This document shows, one piece after another, positions 22,911 through 31,125 of a stretch of DNA of 58,843 bases. The translations under genes and the position numbers were made by a program. Position 1 is the stretch's first letter. Every line of letters starts with the position of its first letter. Source of the stretch: an uncultured Candidatus Poseidoniales archaeon (GTDB lineage: Archaea > Thermoplasmatota > Poseidoniia > Poseidoniales > Poseidoniaceae). The stretch covers positions 496,129 to 554,971 of the forward strand of contig CM001443.1 in the NCBI GenBank assembly GCA_000246735.1, read 5' to 3'. The notes under the pieces were generated by a model. The model saw only the letters and a list, made by a program, of their open reading frames with translations. It did not search any database and was not told the origin of the DNA.

Positions 22911-23882
22911 ATGAACAAGTGGCAACCCCATCTGCTTGGGCTCGTGGCTCCGGTCATGACCTTGGCCAGCTTGATGATTGGTTCGTGGTGGATGGGGCTG
23001 ACCATTGTCACCGTTCTCGTGGTGTACCCACTGATCGAACTCGTTGCGGGTAAAAGCGCCCAGACGAACCCCCTGCAAGAAGGTCGAGCGCACAACGTCA
23101 TTCTCCATCTTCATGGGCTCCTCGTACCGATTCTTGTCCTCGCCCTCCTTTGGCGAGTTTCACTCGACGGACTGAATGGTTTTGTCTGGTTGGGTATTAT
23201 TTCGACTGGCTTGAGCACCGGTGGTTCAGGTATCGTTGCTGCCCATGAACTTGGCCACCGCCGCCTGCGGTCAACGAGTTGGTGGTTGGCTCGACTGGAT
23301 TTATTCAGCGTTCTCTACTTGCACTTCACGGTTGAACACAATCATACGCATCACCGACATTGGGCCCGCCCGGTTGATCCAACCTCCTCTCCCTGGGGGC
23401 GAAACCTCTACTTCCATGTGCTGCGAACGGTGCCGTTACAAATTCGCGGAGCATGGAAGGCTCGACCAAAAGACACCGGCCGCTCGTTGGCACTCGAGGC
23501 GACGTTCTTGGTGTGCCTTGGCGCGTACAGTCCAGTCCTTGTGTTGGCCTTTATCGCTCAGGCCGCCGTTGCCATTTTCCTTGTCGAATATGTCAATTAT
23601 CTCCAACACCATGGTCTGCAACGAGGTCCAGATGAGCGACCAAATGCCACGCATGCTTGGGAAAGCCGTCATCGCTGGTCACGTTGGACCCTCCTTGAAC
23701 TTCCCCTTCACCCATCGCATCATCTCAAAGCCAGCACGCCTTATCATCGGTTGGATGCCCACGATGAAGCACCACAATTGCCGTTTGGATACTACGGGAT
23801 GTTCTGGGCAGCTCTTATCCCTCCATTGTTCACCAATATCATGCAAAAAAGCGCTCAAAGGGGCAGTTCGGCTGAGTCTTGA
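22911..23882 (+). CDS. alkB: AlkB-type membrane di-iron alkane/fatty-acid hydroxylase
   Basis: The 323-residue protein has about six membrane helices and all four histidine groups of AlkB-family alkane 1-monooxygenases. These are HELGHRR (box 1), EHNHTHHRH (box 2), NYLQHHGLQR (the HYG-type box) and HPSHHLKASTPY (box 3). The enzyme should hydroxylate the terminal carbon of a hydrocarbon or lipid chain using oxygen and electrons from a rubredoxin or ferredoxin. Desaturase relatives lack the HYG-type box, which favours hydroxylase. The N-terminus starts directly with a membrane helix at ATG 22911. No rubredoxin gene is adjacent. The fused beta-oxidation enzyme at 7532-9622 could use the products, as inference. 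Confidence 0.85.
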   Translation: MNKWQPHLLGLVAPVMTLASLMIGSWWMGLTIVTVLVVYPLIELVAGKSAQTNPLQEGRAHNVILHLHGLLVPILVLALLWRVSLDGLNGFVWLGIISTGLSTGGSGIVAAHELGHRRLRSTSWWLARLDLFSVLYLHFTVEHNHTHHRHWARPVDPTSSPWGRNLYFHVLRTVPLQIRGAWKARPKDTGRSLALEATFLVCLGAYSPVLVLAFIAQAAVAIFLVEYVNYLQHHGLQRGPDERPNATHAWESRHRWSRWTLLELPLHPSHHLKASTPYHRLDAHDEAPQLPFGYYGMFWAALIPPLFTNIMQKSAQRGSSAES

Positions 23883-23955
23883 AGGTCGAAACTCCAGCAC
23901 TTTGCCTGCAAACCCATCCATCTTCCTCAAGTACTTGATGCCTTGAGCGCCCACC

Positions 23956-24147
23956 ATGGCGCAAGGAACTGTCAAGTGGTTTAACCAAGTAAAAGGATTC
24001 GGATTTATTGAAATTGAGGGTGGCGACGATCTCTTCGTTCACATCTCTGAAGTTACCGGAGAAATCACCGACGGTGATACCGTCACTTTCGAAGTCGGCG
24101 AAAGTCCAAAAGGACCAAACGCCGTTGGCGTCAGTAAGGTCGAGTGA
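23956..24147 (+). CDS. csp: Cold-shock domain protein
   Basis: The 63-residue protein is a complete cold-shock domain with both RNA-binding motifs (KGFGFI and DLFVHIS) and the usual start, GTVKWFNQ. Such proteins bind single-stranded RNA or DNA and melt secondary structures. They are rare in most archaea but known in marine and cold-adapted euryarchaea, probably from bacteria. It is a single gene between AlkB and TetR, with a 73-base gap from AlkB. Confidence 0.93.
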   Translation: MAQGTVKWFNQVKGFGFIEIEGGDDLFVHISEVTGEITDGDTVTFEVGESPKGPNAVGVSKVE

Positions 24148-24296
24148 ACCTCGCTCATTTGAGCCAAGTATTCGCTGAACACTTCAGCGCTCGCTTTGCA
24201 GTGAATAGATCGCATTGTTCCATCCCATTTGGGGTGGCTAACAAACCATTTCCGGTCCTTCCTCACTCGATTCTTCCGGCTGGGAGACCCAACAAA

Positions 24297-24325
24297 GATA
24301 CTTATACCGGTGGTCAGACCGGCGG
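24297..24325 (+). promoter_or_regulatory. TATA box with abutting palindromic operator at the tetR promoter
   Basis: GATACTTATA at 24297-24306 is the TATA element. Directly after it, CCGGTGGTC at 24307-24315 and GACCGGCGG at 24317-24325 form an inverted repeat around one central base with seven of nine positions matching. Lying between TATA and the start codon at 24340, it covers the transcript start, where a TetR dimer would repress its own gene. Confidence 0.5.
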
Positions 24326-24339
24326 TTTGAAGTGGTGCT

Positions 24340-24984
24340 ATGCCTTTGAACCGATTTCTCAATCTTCCAATCGAAGAGAAGGATCGGGTGCTCGGAATTT
24401 CCAAAAACCAGTTTGCGACCAATGGCTATGATGCTACTTCTCTCAACCTGCTCTTGAGAGAGTTGGAAATCTCAAAAGGTCAGTTTTATTATTGGTTCGA
24501 GGACAAGGCAGATTTGTTCTTCACAGTCATGCAAGAAGGATTGGATGCACTTCGTTTGCGCTTGGATGAACATGGCCAGCCGCCTTCAGCCACAGATTAC
24601 TGGGACCACATGCGTGAATCGAGGTTGATAATTGAGCGGTTTTGGGCTGAAAATGATTTTGTTGAAATCGGGCAAATGGTTTCCCAACAAATTCCATTAA
24701 ACCATCCGATTTACGAACGCCTTGTGGTGTGCAGTACGCCGCTTCAAAGCCATTTCACTGAAGGACTCAGATTGGGTCAAGAATGGGGGCTGGTGCGCAC
24801 TGACCTCTCTATTGAGATTCTGTTAAGCCTTACCGATGGCGTGGGTGATGCCTTTTACGGCCCCATGCTCAAAACATACACCAAAGGGAAGCCACCTAGT
24901 GAGGAAACCTTACTGCTTCATGATTTACTCGGGCGAACACTTCGTTTGATTCTACAACCCTTCGACGAAGAAGGAAGGAAATGA
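24340..24984 (+). CDS. TetR-family transcriptional regulator
   Basis: The 214-residue protein starts with the TetR helix-turn-helix (FATNGYDATSLNLLLREL, then SKGQFYYWFEDKADLFF) in residues 25-60, followed by an all-helical ligand-binding and dimerisation domain. The family represses transporters and metabolic genes until a small molecule binds. A palindrome overlaps its own promoter. The ABC transporter operon begins 60 bases downstream under a separate palindromic TATA element, so that operon is a likely second target. The ligand is unknown. Confidence 0.88.
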   Translation: MPLNRFLNLPIEEKDRVLGISKNQFATNGYDATSLNLLLRELEISKGQFYYWFEDKADLFFTVMQEGLDALRLRLDEHGQPPSATDYWDHMRESRLIIERFWAENDFVEIGQMVSQQIPLNHPIYERLVVCSTPLQSHFTEGLRLGQEWGLVRTDLSIEILLSLTDGVGDAFYGPMLKTYTKGKPPSEETLLLHDLLGRTLRLILQPFDEEGRK

Positions 24985-24997
24985 TTGTAAAACAGGC

Positions 24998-25011
24998 ATT
25001 GATATATCAAT
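24998..25011 (+). promoter_or_regulatory. Palindromic TATA element of the ABC transporter operon
   Basis: ATTGATATATCAAT is a perfect 14-base palindrome that contains a TATA box. It lies about 40 nt before the ATG at 25045, which also has a strong AGGAGG at 25032-25037. The symmetry could allow a dimeric repressor to compete with TBP, or be chance in AT-rich DNA. Confidence 0.45.
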
Positions 25012-25044
25012 TTTAGAAAAAAGAAAACATTAGGAGGAACACAC

Positions 25045-25773
25045 ATGCTAGAAGTCACCAATCTCACGAAGGCCTTCGGGTCAGGCTCCAATAAACTGCA
25101 AGTCCTGAAGGGTGTCGATATGAACATCAAGCAAGGTGAAATGGTTGCCTTGATGGGCCCATCTGGCTCTGGGAAATCCACTTTACTGAACATCATTGGC
25201 GGTCTTCTTGCTGGCGACAAAGGTTCAATCGTTCTAGGTGACAAAACATATGGCACAAAGAATCCTTCCAATGTTGTCGATGTCCGCAGGGACTCAGTCG
25301 GCTGGATTTTCCAAGATTTCCACCTGCTTGATAACCTCACGGCGGTTGACAACGTGGCTATGGCCCTCGAGCTTTCGGGGATGCCTGCTCATGAAGCAGA
25401 GCAGGCTGCCGAAGTCGCATTGACCAAGGTAGGACTGAGCGATCGTATGCATCACGTACCCGACCAACTCTCAGGTGGTCAACAACAACGTGTGGCCATT
25501 GCTCGTGCCATTGCAGGAAACCGTCCGTTGCTCTTGGCGGATGAGCCAACAGGCAACCTCGATATTGCAAGTGGCAAAGAGGTGCTTCAGTTGTTCAAAG
25601 ATTTGTGCCACGACGAGGTGAACCCCATCTCGATTCTGATGGTCACGCACGATCCCGATTTGGCATCGAATGCTGATCGGATGCTGCTTTTGAACGATGG
25701 CAAAACCGAGGCGTCCGACATCAGGTCTGCCTGGGGCTTGGATGAGGATGCTCAAGGGGGCGAAGAAGAATGA
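25045..25773 (+). CDS. ABC transporter ATP-binding protein (LolD/MacB type)
   Basis: The 242-residue ATPase has Walker A GPSGSGKST, a Q-loop in WIFQDFHLL, the signature LSGGQQQR, Walker B LLLADEPTGNLD with the TGNLD typical of the LolD/MacB/FtsE subfamily, and a switch His in MVTHD. It powers the FtsX-type permease encoded next, with which it overlaps by ATGA. Its C-terminal tail is acidic (QGGEEE). Such pairs move lipoproteins, peptides or surface material outward and are mechanotransmission machines, not importers. Confidence 0.93.
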   Translation: MLEVTNLTKAFGSGSNKLQVLKGVDMNIKQGEMVALMGPSGSGKSTLLNIIGGLLAGDKGSIVLGDKTYGTKNPSNVVDVRRDSVGWIFQDFHLLDNLTAVDNVAMALELSGMPAHEAEQAAEVALTKVGLSDRMHHVPDQLSGGQQQRVAIARAIAGNRPLLLADEPTGNLDIASGKEVLQLFKDLCHDEVNPISILMVTHDPDLASNADRMLLLNDGKTEASDIRSAWGLDEDAQGGEEE

Positions 25774-28700
25774 GTCAAGAAAAGAAAACGCTCGAGTTGG
25801 TCGATTCCGATTTCTCACCTTCACAAAGCCTTGCAAAGCGCATTATGCACAAAGTCACAGAGACGCCAGGACAACTTCGTCTTGCAGGTCTAAGCGCATG
25901 GCGCGGTAAAGAGCGCGGCCTTGCTGTGATTGCTGGTGTGTTTCTCGCTTCTCTTGTCATCACAACGGTGCTCGCGTACGGCGTTGGTCTGTCTCAGTTA
26001 TTCTTTGAAGAATCTCTTTCGAACGAACCATTCGATGCAAAGATCGAGTACGCTCGAACGCCTGTGGAAAACAGCACAGGTTGGTCAAACAACACAACCA
26101 CCATGACGAATGTGTGTGCTGAGTTGATGGATGAATTCACGGAATTCAATGATTGTACGCTTGTGCTCGGCAGGCAAGGCATTCACAGTGGTGGTTTCTT
26201 TAACCAAGATTTCATTGTCGCTCAACCACTTGAGATGCTGGCCATCACAGACGATGCAAACCCGTACTGGGGCAACGTAACCTTCGATTATCCTGAACTC
26301 GAAGACGCCGGACCGCCAATTTCCTCAAGCAGAGCCGTACGGTTCCTCGGTCCCGGAGCGTTTGATGGCGTGTTTGCAGATCGGCTCGGTGAAAATGTCA
26401 TCGCAGGTTTTGGTGAATGGCCAAGTCCTGAGGACGCTCGTACACAACGCGGTGTTATTCTTCCTTCAACAGTTGCTTCAGAAGCCAAAGCCAATGTTGG
26501 CGATGTGCTTGACTCGCTCACCTTTGCTTATGTGGTCGACGAATCGACCTTGCTCGAAGCGACCGTGACCAACGAAAACTGCGACGGCGAAGTCACGCCA
26601 GAACAGAATGAAATGGTCTACTGCCGCATGCCAATGACGGCTACCAACCTCACCGTTCTCGGTATCTACGAGCCGTGGGATCTTGGAAACCCGACCCTCG
26701 GACCGAATCCAATTTTCACCACTTGGGAAGTGTTGGAAGAAACCCAACGAGCCGCCCTCATGGACAACGATCACATGTACCTCGGCGTGACGATTGACCG
26801 AGGGCAACTCCCGACAAGTTCCACCGCCGATGCAGCAGAATGGTTGGAAGACCTTGGAACTCGAGTTCAAGACGGAAACTACACCGACGAAGGTGTGGAA
26901 TTGTACTACACCGACATCGTGAGCGGAACCATCACCTTCCTCAACATCTTCCTTGGTTTGATTCAGATTTTCGATTACATCATTATGATTCCAATCGTTA
27001 TTCTTTCCATTTCTGTCCTGATCTACGGATTGGTGCTTTCGCTCGAGCAGCGGCGGAGGGAAGTGAGCATTCACCGTGTGATTGGTGCGGACGGTCAAAG
27101 TTTGCAAAGCATGGTGTTGTTGGAGTTATTCGTCATGTCTTCTGTGGCGTGGTTGGCTGGTTACTTGCTGGCCCTTTTCGCTGTTCCAATCGTTCTTTCA
27201 GCGGTCGGGTTCATGGAATTTAGAACGGGCGACTTCGATGTCAACCCGACGCTGGGCATCGGTTCAACACTGTTCACAGCGATCACAACACTGGGGCTTG
27301 CGCTCCTGTTCGGACGAAGCCGTACCCGTGATTTCATCGCCCTTGAAATTGAAGAAGGGGTTCGTAGAACAACCTCAAAATCTGAACCAAAGCGATGGCT
27401 TCACTGGCTTTCGTTCTTGTTCGGCATGCTGGCGGTTTCCGATGCATGGCTCAAACTTAATGGAAGCGAAGATGGATTGAATTTAAATTTCTTCATCAAC
27501 GGTTTGCTTGGTCTCTTTGGACCATTTGCACTCTGGATTGGTGGTGCTCTGCTCCTTGGACGGATCGGGGCACGCGGTCCTCAAATCATGCAGTTGTTGT
27601 TTGGAAGAACCCCATTGCTGAACGACGTCAAGCGTGGTCTGAAGGGTTCGGGCTCCGCTGAATCTGTCAATCGCCTTGCCGTCATCATGATTCTGACGCT
27701 TTCGATTGTTACGCTTGCTGCGGTTCAAGGATACACTGGAACGCTTGTTGATGAGAAGACGGTCGATGCAACCGTCGGCGCTGATTTACAAATCACGCTT
27801 GAACAACAATACTCGGAAGCCCAAGTTCTTGACTTGGTCTCAAACTTCACGAACGCAGGTGTCAGTGCGAAAGCAACGACTGTGCCAAGTCTGTTCCTGA
27901 ACGACATCAACGGCGGCGATAAGTTGCTCACATGGGTCCTTCTCGATGATAACGAAGACGTCTTGCGGTGGAGTGAACAAGCGATACCGGGCGACAATTC
28001 AAACAAGGCCATGGCTGCCTATCGAGCTGGAGGCTTCTCAGCTGGTGAAGACGCCGCTTACTCGCTCGACATTGCAGGTTCTGGAAGAGGGGATGAGAAT
28101 CAGTTGAACGATCAACTGCTCAAACCAACCGATCGAAAGAGCGAAAACATCACCTTCCTTTGGGAGAAGTTGGAATTTAACTTCAGTTCCGGTGGGACGA
28201 ATGAACCCGACCCAACCGCTCTTTTTGTTGCTTATTCCTCCTTAATGGAAGGCGATTGGTCTGGATTGAACCTCTCAGGTCAAGACTTGAGCGGCCGTGA
28301 TTTCGGCCCTGTTGACCTCACTGGTGCCGATCTTTCCAACGCCAACCTGGCAGGTGCCAACCTCGGTCAAGCGCTTCTCTTCGACACCAACCTCGACGGC
28401 GCTGACCTTTCAGGAGCCAACCTCAAGGAAGCCGTCATCGTCAATTTCATGGAAGGTTCGATGGAAGGAACGAACTTCATTGGCGCAGACTTAACCGATG
28501 TCTTTGGTTTCGCAGACTTATCCACCGCGACCCTTGGTAACGCCACCTGCCCTGACGGTACATCCGCCACGGACACAGCGTGTGCATCAGGTCTGTCTCA
28601 GATCCCGCCCCCATTGGCAGCACCTTTGTTCCTAGCAGACACCACTGTTGAGATCGTCATCACTCCATTCACCGTGCCGATGGATTACATCGGCGTGCAC

Positions 28701-29393
28701 GAATACATACCCGGAGTCAGCGCTGCTGCCATGAGTTCATCCTTGATCATCGGAGAATCTTCATGGTTGGCCCTCGTCGGTTCAGACACGGTCGCAAATT
28801 ACTCCTCAACCACTTGGATTGTTGAAGTTGAGGGCCTCGAAGGCGATCCTCTCGAGGCGCTTGCCTCCACCATGTCGGCGGACTTCCGGGTTTCTGACGT
28901 GGTTGACTGGTCCAGTTCCCACAAACAGGTTGAGCGAAACGGCGGTTTGATCTTCGGAACACCGGGTCTTCTTTCGCTTCAATTCGTCGTTGCCAGTGTT
29001 GCAGCAGTTGCCTCGAGTTTCGTCTTCTTGTCGCTGGTGTTGAGCCAACGGCAAAAGGAGTTGGCGGTCTTGCAGGCAATCGGTGCATCCCCGAACCAAA
29101 TCATTCGGTTGGTGTTGTTCGAGATTCTTTCGATTGTGATGGTCTCCATGGCGCTTGGAATCGTTCTTGGAATCGGTGTAGCGTTGTCGTTCAACGGCTT
29201 CTTCGACATCTTCGGATTCATCTTCCAAATCTTTGCAGGTGAATCGACCACGATCACAAGGACGCTGGTGTACCCATGGACACAACTGTTGTTCGTGTCT
29301 TTGTCAGTGTTTGCCGCTGTGGTCGTTGCGTTGTTGGTGACCACTCGCAGGGCGCTGAAGTCGGACTTAGCCAGTGTGCTCAAGGGGGAGTGA
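25770..29393 (+). CDS. FtsX/MacB-type ABC permease with an extracellular pentapeptide-repeat domain
   Basis: The 1207-residue permease has an N-terminal membrane helix (near residues 50-75), a large extracellular MacB-like domain, and a first FtsX core of three or four helices near residues 390-520. Further helices occur near 560-660. A second extracellular domain and a final three-helix FtsX core (about 1070-1205, with LQAIGASPNQIIRLVLFE) follow, so it is a fused double permease. The second extracellular domain contains a pentapeptide-repeat segment at residues 826-927, unusual for this family. It is cotranslated with the first ATPase by ATGA overlap and followed after three bases by a second ATPase. 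The substrate is unknown. Lipoprotein or surface-polymer handling is the family norm. Confidence 0.88.
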   Translation: MSQEKKTLELVDSDFSPSQSLAKRIMHKVTETPGQLRLAGLSAWRGKERGLAVIAGVFLASLVITTVLAYGVGLSQLFFEESLSNEPFDAKIEYARTPVENSTGWSNNTTTMTNVCAELMDEFTEFNDCTLVLGRQGIHSGGFFNQDFIVAQPLEMLAITDDANPYWGNVTFDYPELEDAGPPISSSRAVRFLGPGAFDGVFADRLGENVIAGFGEWPSPEDARTQRGVILPSTVASEAKANVGDVLDSLTFAYVVDESTLLEATVTNENCDGEVTPEQNEMVYCRMPMTATNLTVLGIYEPWDLGNPTLGPNPIFTTWEVLEETQRAALMDNDHMYLGVTIDRGQLPTSSTADAAEWLEDLGTRVQDGNYTDEGVELYYTDIVSGTITFLNIFLGLIQIFDYIIMIPIVILSISVLIYGLVLSLEQRRREVSIHRVIGADGQSLQSMVLLELFVMSSVAWLAGYLLALFAVPIVLSAVGFMEFRTGDFDVNPTLGIGSTLFTAITTLGLALLFGRSRTRDFIALEIEEGVRRTTSKSEPKRWLHWLSFLFGMLAVSDAWLKLNGSEDGLNLNFFINGLLGLFGPFALWIGGALLLGRIGARGPQIMQLLFGRTPLLNDVKRGLKGSGSAESVNRLAVIMILTLSIVTLAAVQGYTGTLVDEKTVDATVGADLQITLEQQYSEAQVLDLVSNFTNAGVSAKATTVPSLFLNDINGGDKLLTWVLLDDNEDVLRWSEQAIPGDNSNKAMAAYRAGGFSAGEDAAYSLDIAGSGRGDENQLNDQLLKPTDRKSENITFLWEKLEFNFSSGGTNEPDPTALFVAYSSLMEGDWSGLNLSGQDLSGRDFGPVDLTGADLSNANLAGANLGQALLFDTNLDGADLSGANLKEAVIVNFMEGSMEGTNFIGADLTDVFGFADLSTATLGNATCPDGTSATDTACASGLSQIPPPLAAPLFLADTTVEIVITPFTVPMDYIGVHEYIPGVSAAAMSSSLIIGESSWLALVGSDTVANYSSTTWIVEVEGLEGDPLEALASTMSADFRVSDVVDWSSSHKQVERNGGLIFGTPGLLSLQFVVASVAAVASSFVFLSLVLSQRQKELAVLQAIGASPNQIIRLVLFEILSIVMVSMALGIVLGIGVALSFNGFFDIFGFIFQIFAGESTTITRTLVYPWTQLLFVSLSVFAAVVVALLVTTRRALKSDLASVLKGE
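28245..28550 (+). repeat. Pentapeptide-repeat coding segment inside the permease gene
   Basis: The translation shows about 15 consecutive five-residue units of the A(D/N)LxX type (for example GADLSNANLAGANLG and DGADLSGANLKEA). They should fold as a right-handed quadrilateral beta-helix of about four turns. At the DNA level the units share gcc-ga/aa-ctt-type words but are not identical, so this is an old repeat. Confidence 0.75.
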
Positions 29394-29396
29394 AAC

Positions 29397-30377
29397 ATGA
29401 AAGACAGTATTCTGAAAGCAGATGGACTCTACCACGTGTACGAATCAAAGGCAGAAGATGGCAACGTCGTTGCACTCAGAGGCCTTCATATCGATATGAA
29501 AGAAGGCGAAGCAATCGCTGTTGTGGGCCCCTCCGGTTCCGGTAAATCAACGCTGATGAAGTGCCTTGGTGGTCTGATGAAGGCCAGCGCAGGCTCGGTG
29601 TCATTGGCTGGTAAGAACATGACACGTCTGACGGGCCAAGAACTCGTTGAACTGCGACAGAAGACCGTTGCGTTCATTTTCCAAGAAGGGAATTTATTGC
29701 CGCAAATGAACGCCCGGGACAACGTTGCACAACCATTGCGTCACCAAGGCGTTTCATCCCGTAAGGCGCTCAAGCTGGCCGATCAAATGCTTGAACGCCT
29801 CGGTATGCTCCACAGGGCCCATGCATTGCCAATGATGTTGAGTGGTGGCGAACAACAGCGCGTCGCCATCGCCCGTGCGTTGATCACCAGCCCTCGCCTC
29901 ATTCTTGCAGATGAACCGACAGGTGCGCTTGACCCAGTCACCGGCCGAGAAGTGCTTTCCTTGTTCAAGGACCTGCACGAGAACGATGGTGTCTCCTTCC
30001 TGATTGTGACACACTCCAAGGAAGTTGCAGCTTTTGCCAACCGCTCGCTCGAACTGAGGGACGGACGGTTTGTTGCTGAACACGGTGCTGACGTCGACGT
30101 TGAAAACCTCGGCAAGGACCGGGAACTGATTATTGACGAGACCGGAACGGTCACGCTCCCACCAGACTTGCTTGTCCGAATTGGTGGCGCTGGACGTTAC
30201 ACGGTTGGGAACGCTGACAGTGGCTATCTTTCGCTTCAAGGCGAAGCGGTTGAAGCCATGGGCAAGATGGAATTGTCCAGCACCTGCCCAGCATGCAAGC
30301 ACGTTTACGATGGAATCGAAGAGCAGCTTTGCCCGTCTTGTGGTTCCAGCCGCCCAATGGTTGAGGTCAAAGCATGA
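29397..30377 (+). CDS. Second ABC ATP-binding protein with C-terminal zinc ribbon
   Basis: The 326-residue protein has a complete LolD/MacB-like ATPase in residues 1-230 (GPSGSGKST, FIFQEGNLLPQ, LSGGEQQR, LILADEPTGALD, IVTHS). About 60 residues of mixed structure follow, then a zinc ribbon with C-x2-C pairs (CPACKHVYDG and CPSCGSS) at residues 295-318. A zinc ribbon on this type of ATPase is uncommon and may mediate docking to the permease or a regulator. It follows the permease stop by three bases with GGGGGAG before the ATG. Two ATPases flank one double-length permease, suggesting a heterodimeric ATPase pair. Confidence 0.9.
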   Translation: MKDSILKADGLYHVYESKAEDGNVVALRGLHIDMKEGEAIAVVGPSGSGKSTLMKCLGGLMKASAGSVSLAGKNMTRLTGQELVELRQKTVAFIFQEGNLLPQMNARDNVAQPLRHQGVSSRKALKLADQMLERLGMLHRAHALPMMLSGGEQQRVAIARALITSPRLILADEPTGALDPVTGREVLSLFKDLHENDGVSFLIVTHSKEVAAFANRSLELRDGRFVAEHGADVDVENLGKDRELIIDETGTVTLPPDLLVRIGGAGRYTVGNADSGYLSLQGEAVEAMGKMELSSTCPACKHVYDGIEEQLCPSCGSSRPMVEVKA

Positions 30378-30679
30378 AGTCCTTGATCGCATTCGTTGGT
30401 TACCTCGAGGGCTTCTCATTCCTCATTTTGATGGGCTACGCAATGCCGCTCAAGTACATTGCAGGCGACCCTGAAATGGTCAGCCTCATGGGCTCGCTTC
30501 ACGGAGGATTGTTTGTTGCTTACATCGCCTTGCTGTTCCTTGGCGTCGGGAAGCACTGGACATTCACAGCTCTGATTCACGGGTTCATTGCCGCGGTTGT
30601 GCCTGCTGGGCCGTTCCTTTTCGAAGGAATGCTTTCTGGTGGGGAATACGATCTTGAAGAGAGCGTTAAGCACTCTTGA
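30374..30679 (+). CDS. DUF3817-family small membrane protein
   Basis: The 101-residue protein has three hydrophobic helices and the DUF3817-like pattern, with an E-G-x-S helix start (YLEGFSFLILM), a MPLKY loop, and an H-G helix (GSLHGGLFVAYIALLFLGVG). Its ATG overlaps the stop of the zinc-ribbon ATPase (ATGA). It is the last gene of the ABC operon and may be an accessory subunit, though the family is often found alone. The last 14 bases overlap the convergent cupin gene. Confidence 0.75.
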   Translation: MKSLIAFVGYLEGFSFLILMGYAMPLKYIAGDPEMVSLMGSLHGGLFVAYIALLFLGVGKHWTFTALIHGFIAAVVPAGPFLFEGMLSGGEYDLEESVKHS

Positions 30680-31028
30680 CGCCTTCTGGCCAGAGCACCA
30701 AAATAAGTGTCTTACCACGGGTTTTCGGAGTATGCGTTGTTTCTCGATTCATCCACACAAGCGAGCCAGCAGGGTATGTGCCGTCTTCGTCCCAAACTTC
30801 GCCTTCGAGGACGATGTATGCTTCTCCACCAGGGTGGCTATGAGGCATGAATGCGTCAACTGTGACTTCAGAGTCTGCTTCGTACAACACAAGTGAGCAG
30901 GCGTCTTCTCGATACAGCCGCCCCAATCGAACACCGGTTCCGAAATCCTTCCAACGGATGTTTTCTTCCAACCAAGCTTTGTCGATGTTGAAACCAAGCC
31001 AGTCGGCCATGTTGTGTGTGAAGGGCAT
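30666..31028 (-). CDS. Cupin-domain protein (ChrR-like)
   Basis: The 120-residue protein is a single cupin barrel. The metal-binding motifs are visible as PHSHPGGEAYIVLEG (motif 1, with two His and Glu) and the later MNRETTHTP (motif 2 His). The pattern resembles the cupin of anti-sigma ChrR proteins, which binds zinc, but there is no N-terminal sigma-binding domain. It may act as a small metalloenzyme or oxidative-stress sensor. It is a single gene convergent to the ABC operon. Confidence 0.8.
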   Translation of the reverse strand: MPFTHNMADWLGFNIDKAWLEENIRWKDFGTGVRLGRLYREDACSLVLYEADSEVTVDAFMPHSHPGGEAYIVLEGEVWDEDGTYPAGSLVWMNRETTHTPKTRGKTLILVLWPEGVKSA

Positions 31029-31125
31029 GGCCAGCCGTGCCGGTCAACGCTCATGAGGACTTCGGATGCATGGTATGCGTACTAAGAAGGGGTTGATTTG
31101 AAGTCATGTGCATCTATGTGAACCC

